From contig DGRY01000042.1 in assembly GCA_002391185.1 (NCBI GenBank), positions 1 through 38,094 on the forward strand: 38,094 nucleotides of DNA, written 5' to 3'. The notes under the pieces are model-generated. The model ran no database searches. It was not told the DNA's origin and saw nothing but the letters and a program-made list of their open reading frames with translations. Below are positions 35,092-38,094 of this stretch, piece by piece; positions within the stretch are counted from its first letter, which is position 1, and each line of letters starts with the position of its first letter. Both the position numbers and the translations under genes were made by a program. This stretch comes from Prevotella sp. UBA4376 (GTDB taxonomy: Bacteria > Bacteroidota > Bacteroidia > Bacteroidales > Bacteroidaceae).

Positions 35092-36006
35092 ATGACACAA
35101 GAAGTAGAATTTACCAAGATGCATGGGGCAGGTAACGACTATATATATGTCAATACCTTAATATATGGAATCCCCGACCCGAGTGCGGCAGCCATAAAGT
35201 GGAGTGCTCAGCATACTGGTATTGGTAGCGACGGCTTGGTGCTTATTGGTAAGCCATCTAAGGATAGTGGCGCTGATTTTTCTATGCGCATTTTTAATGC
35301 CGATGGAAGTGAGGCGATGATGTGTGGAAACGCAAGTCGATGTATAGGTAAGTATTTGTTCGAACGTGGATTGACCAACAATACAAACATAAAACTTGAA
35401 ACACGCTCGGGCATCAAAACGTTGCAGTTGCATATTAGCCATAATATTGTTCGCTCTGTAACTGTTGATATGCTCTCTCCTCGTTTTGATGTTCCGGAGC
35501 AATTTAACGTTGAGCATGGGAAATGGAATGTTGAACGTTGCTTGAATAAAGAAATAGAGAATGATTTCGACAATGAAAGAAATGTCGTTCAACGTTCATT
35601 CTTAAATGTTAAATGTTCTAAGTTTGTTTCAATGGGAAATCCTCATTATGTTATTTTTGTAGATGATATTTCAACCATCGATGTTGCTGAATTGGGAAGC
35701 AAACTGGAATATAATCCTGCCTTTCCTGAGCGTTGCAACATAGAGTTTGCTCAGATATTAAATAGAGACGAGATAAGAACCCGTGTATGGGAGAGAGGCA
35801 GTGGAATAACTATGGCTTGTGGTACAGGTGCATGTGCCACGGCTGTAGCTGCTGCTTCGTTAAATCTTTCTTCACGCAAGAGTGATATCATCATGGATGG
35901 AGGCACATTGCATATAGAATGGGATGAGGCTACTAATCATGTTATGATGACCGGACCGGCTGAGTTTGTTTTCGATGGGAGAATAAAACTACCAGAGGCA
36001 GAATAA
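35092..36006 (+). CDS. dapF: Diaminopimelate epimerase with an extra internal segment
   Basis: DapF converts LL- to meso-diaminopimelate for lysine and peptidoglycan. The two catalytic cysteines are present: Cys78 (MMCGNASRC) and Cys243 (ACGTGACATA). Other family blocks are [11 protein letters not shown] at the start, [32 protein letters not shown] and [10 protein letters not shown]. The protein has 304 residues, about 30 more than the typical 270-280. The excess falls at about residues 138-176, between PRFDVPEQF and SKFVSMGNP, in a Lys/Asn/Glu-rich low-complexity stretch encoded by an inverted repeat (see the separate entry). This surface position between the two DapF lobes should tolerate an insertion, so the enzyme is probably active. 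dapL follows after 38 bases. Confidence 0.94.
   Translation: MTQEVEFTKMHGAGNDYIYVNTLIYGIPDPSAAAIKWSAQHTGIGSDGLVLIGKPSKDSGADFSMRIFNADGSEAMMCGNASRCIGKYLFERGLTNNTNIKLETRSGIKTLQLHISHNIVRSVTVDMLSPRFDVPEQFNVEHGKWNVERCLNKEIENDFDNERNVVQRSFLNVKCSKFVSMGNPHYVIFVDDISTIDVAELGSKLEYNPAFPERCNIEFAQILNRDEIRTRVWERGSGITMACGTGACATAVAAASLNLSSRKSDIIMDGGTLHIEWDEATNHVMMTGPAEFVFDGRIKLPEAE
35498..35625. repeat. Palindromic repeat apparently inserted in frame within dapF
   Basis: GAATGTTGAACGTTG (35526-35540) and CAACGTTCATTC (35590-35601) are inverted copies apart from a 3-base gap. Outside them AATTTAACGTT (about 35501-35511) and AAATGTTAAATGTT (about 35605-35618) also pair loosely. The segment coincides with the part of DapF that is extra compared with the usual family length and keeps the reading frame. 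It looks like a repeat element that inserted and was tolerated. Confidence 0.5.
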
Positions 36007-36044
36007 AAATAATGTAACAAACTTAACAACAAAAATAGAAGAAT

Positions 36045-37274
36045 ATGGCATTAATCAACGAACACTTTCTTAAGCTTCCTGGTAATTATCTTTTTCAGGA
36101 TATTGCCAAAAGAGTGAAAGCCTATAAGGTTTCTCATCCAAAGAAGCGTGTTATCAGTTTGGGTATTGGCGATGTTACTCGTCCGTTATGTCCAGCTGTT
36201 ATTGAGGCTATGCATAAGGCAGTTGAGGAAATGGCTACACAGGCAACTTTCCGTGGTTACGGTCCTGAAAGAGGATATGATTTCCTTCGCGAGGCGATAA
36301 TAAAGAATGATTATCTCACTCGTGGCGTGCATCTAGATAAAGACGAGATTTTTGTCAACGATGGTGCCAAGAGCGATACAGGTAATATTCAGGAGATTGT
36401 GAGATGGGACAATAATATTGGTGTAACCGACCCTATCTATCCTGTATATATAGATAGTAATGTGATGATTGGGCGTTCCGGAGTTTTTGAGAATGGCAAA
36501 TGGAGCAATGTTGCTTATATGCCTTGTACGGCAGAGAATGGTTTTGTACCACAGATTCCTGATCATCGCGTGGACATGATTTATCTGTGTTACCCAAACA
36601 ACCCAACTGGAACAGTATTGCGTAAGGAGGAGCTAAGAAAATGGGTAAACTATGCTTTGCGTAACGATAGTATAATATTCTATGATGCAGCTTACGAAGC
36701 ATATATACAGGATGAAGATATTCCTCATTCTATTTACGAAATAAGAGGTGCCCGTAAGGTGGCTATTGAGTTCAGAAGCTATTCTAAGACTGCTGGTTTC
36801 ACTGGTGTAAGATGTGGTTATACCGTTGTACCAAAGGATCTTACAGCTTCTACTATTGATGGTCGCCGCATTCCTTTAAATCAGATTTGGGACCGTCGAC
36901 AGAGCACTAAGTTCAACGGTACAAGCTATATTTCACAGCGTGCTGCCGAGGCAATCTATTCGCCTGAAGGAAAAGAGCAGGTGAAAGCCACTATTGCTTA
37001 TTATATGGAGAATGCGCGTATTATGCGTACGGAGTTAACCAAACTTGGTTTCCAAGTGTTTGGAGGCGAGAATGCTCCTTATCTTTGGGTTAAAACTCCA
37101 GGCAACACTCCTTCATGGAAATTCTTCGAGGAGATGCTTTATGGAGCAAGTGTTGTGTGCACTCCTGGTGTAGGTTTTGGTCCTTCGGGCGAAGGTTATG
37201 TGCGACTAACATCCTTTGGCGAGCGCGAGGATTGCATAGAGGCTATGAAGCGAATAAAGGAATGGATAAAATAA
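36045..37274 (+). CDS. dapL: LL-diaminopimelate aminotransferase
   Basis: DapL transfers an amino group from glutamate to tetrahydrodipicolinate, making LL-diaminopimelate in one step. It is a 409-residue PLP enzyme of fold type I. The PLP lysine is Lys248 in RSYSKTAGFTGVRCGY. PLP and substrate contacts include NDGAKSD (105-111), YPNNPTGT (183-190) and Asp214-Tyr217 (YDAAYEAY). The N terminus INEHFLKLPGNYLFQDIAKR is specific to DapL rather than other aminotransferases. It lies just after dapF, so the two supply consecutive steps and are likely one operon. A DapL route is usual in Bacteroidetes and replaces the succinylase pathway. Confidence 0.96.
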   Translation: MALINEHFLKLPGNYLFQDIAKRVKAYKVSHPKKRVISLGIGDVTRPLCPAVIEAMHKAVEEMATQATFRGYGPERGYDFLREAIIKNDYLTRGVHLDKDEIFVNDGAKSDTGNIQEIVRWDNNIGVTDPIYPVYIDSNVMIGRSGVFENGKWSNVAYMPCTAENGFVPQIPDHRVDMIYLCYPNNPTGTVLRKEELRKWVNYALRNDSIIFYDAAYEAYIQDEDIPHSIYEIRGARKVAIEFRSYSKTAGFTGVRCGYTVVPKDLTASTIDGRRIPLNQIWDRRQSTKFNGTSYISQRAAEAIYSPEGKEQVKATIAYYMENARIMRTELTKLGFQVFGGENAPYLWVKTPGNTPSWKFFEEMLYGASVVCTPGVGFGPSGEGYVRLTSFGEREDCIEAMKRIKEWIK

Positions 37275-37408
37275 TTACGAATTTGGAGTTACGAATTATT
37301 TGCGCAAAGCGCAATTAATAATTAGAGATTAAATAATTGTGTAACTCACAATTCATAATTGCACGAAGTGCAACTAATTCCAAATTCTACATTTGTAACT
37401 CGTAATTA
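37274..37408. repeat. Dispersed palindromic repeat, family A, copy 2
   Basis: The right part (37370-37408) matches the right arm of copy 1: GCAACTAATTCCAAATTC is identical, and the end CGTAATTA is shared. The left part carries AATTACGAATTTGGA. Inside are small hairpins (TTGCGCAAAGCGCAA, TTGCACGAAGTGCAA, TTGTGTAACTCACAA). It lies between dapL and glnA, and its right arm contains the likely glnA -7 box. Confidence 0.75.
37388..37395 (+). promoter_or_regulatory. Likely -7 promoter box of glnA, within repeat family A
   Basis: TACATTTG matches TAnnTTTG and lies 46 bases before the ATG at 37442. In copy 1 of the repeat the aligned bases are GTAATTCG-like and do not match the box, so the promoter could have arisen by change within the repeat arm. 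Confidence 0.45.
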
Positions 37409-37441
37409 GAAAATACAACCACAAAATAAAGAAAAAAACTT

Positions 37442-38094
37442 ATGGTAAACTTAAGATTTGATGCAGTTGCAGCGGCTTCACGTAAGAAGCCAATCGAAGT
37501 TCTCACTCCAGAAGAGCGTCCTTCTGAGTTCTTTGGCAGAAAAGTTTTCAATCGTCAGCGTATGTATAAGTATCTTCCTGCTGACGTGTATGCGAAACTT
37601 GTTGATGTCATCGACAATGGTGCTCGACTTGATCGTTCTATTGCCGACGAGGTGGCAAAGGGTATCAAGCAATGGGCTGATGAGAATGGTGTTACTCATT
37701 ACACCCACTGGTTTCAGCCTCTTACTGAGGGTACAGCCGAGAAGCATGATGCTTTCATCGAGCACGATGGTAAGGGTGGCATGATAGAGGAGTTCTCAGG
37801 TAAACTTCTTGTGCAGCAGGAACCAGATGCATCAAGTTTCCCATCAGGCGGTATCCGTAACACTTTCGAAGCTCGTGGCTATAGTGCATGGGACCCAACA
37901 TCGCCTGTTTTCATTATCGACGATACTCTTTGTATTCCAACTATTTTCATTTCTTACACAGGTGAGGCTCTCGACTACAAAGCTCCTTTGCTTCGTGCCC
38001 TTCATGCTGTTAATGTTGCAGCTACCGATGTGTGTCGTTATTTCTATCCTGATGTAAAGAAAGTAACAAGCAACCTTGGCTGGGAACAGGAATA
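37442..38094 (+). CDS. glnN: Glutamine synthetase type III, N-terminal part (3' truncated by window edge)
   Basis: This is the first 217 codons of a type III glutamine synthetase (GlnN, about 730 residues when complete), which joins ammonium to glutamate with ATP. The start [16 protein letters not shown] and the blocks [36 protein letters not shown] and [21 protein letters not shown] are characteristic of GSIII and differ from types I and II. The frame is open to the last base, so the gene continues beyond the window. It is in the same direction as dapF-dapL, but the repeat between dapL and glnN and an internal -7 box suggest its own transcript. It completes the GS/GOGAT pair with gltBD. Confidence 0.93.
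   Translation, partial: MVNLRFDAVAAASRKKPIEVLTPEERPSEFFGRKVFNRQRMYKYLPADVYAKLVDVIDNGARLDRSIADEVAKGIKQWADENGVTHYTHWFQPLTEGTAEKHDAFIEHDGKGGMIEEFSGKLLVQQEPDASSFPSGGIRNTFEARGYSAWDPTSPVFIIDDTLCIPTIFISYTGEALDYKAPLLRALHAVNVAATDVCRYFYPDVKKVTSNLGWEQE

Noticed and set aside
1..38094. tRNA, rRNA, SRP RNA, RNase P RNA or tmRNA genes
   Set aside because: I read the spacers for T-loop and CCA-type ends and for the conserved cores of these RNAs and found none.

Overview
The window looks like chromosomal DNA from a Bacteroidales bacterium, most likely Prevotella or a close relative. The evidence is the gene content (a TamL-type lipoprotein with TamB, type III glutamine synthetase, DapL, a DUF1573 protein, Bacteroidetes-type AsnB), promoters of the Bacteroidetes form TAnnTTTG, little Shine-Dalgarno signal, AT-rich spacers and several families of short dispersed palindromic or tandem repeats. 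There is no phage, transposase, CRISPR array, rRNA or tRNA that I can see.

Layout. 1-1125: 3' end of fabG and an RluA-family pseudouridine synthase. 1282-8250: tamB and tamL with no gap between them, an envelope translocation/assembly module. 8461-10223: a sugar-phosphate nucleotidyltransferase and a HAD phosphatase, separated by repeats. 10224-10863: a non-coding stretch with inverted repeats, a perfect AT-only palindrome, a minisatellite and an orphan minus-strand promoter. 10864-13338 (minus): GH94 cellobiose phosphorylase. 13450-20024: an alpha-2-macroglobulin-like protein without a visible thioester, and a DUF1573 protein, as an operon. 20285-21142: ispH. 21206-21406: a candidate small RNA. 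21614-27722: gltB and gltD. 28214-28567: a 42-bp tandem array in front of a coiled-coil protein of unknown function. 29522-30283: a gene remnant and a small lipoprotein. 30389-34761 (minus): asnB, an outer-membrane beta-barrel gene, amtB and glnK. 35092-37274: dapF and dapL. 37442 to the end: 5' part of a type III glutamine synthetase gene.

The right half is a nitrogen-assimilation neighbourhood. AmtB brings in ammonium under PII control, type III glutamine synthetase and GltBD form glutamine and glutamate, AsnB makes asparagine, and DapF/DapL send amino nitrogen to meso-diaminopimelate for lysine and peptidoglycan. The beta-barrel gene directly behind amtB suggests an outer-membrane partner.

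The least explained parts are the structured RNA candidate before gltB, the 42-bp array with its three-unit higher-order pattern, a 9-bp repeat family present at three loci, palindromic repeats that touch or contain promoters (including the likely glnA promoter), and what looks like an in-frame palindromic repeat insertion inside dapF. Everything here was read by eye; no database search or folding program was run.
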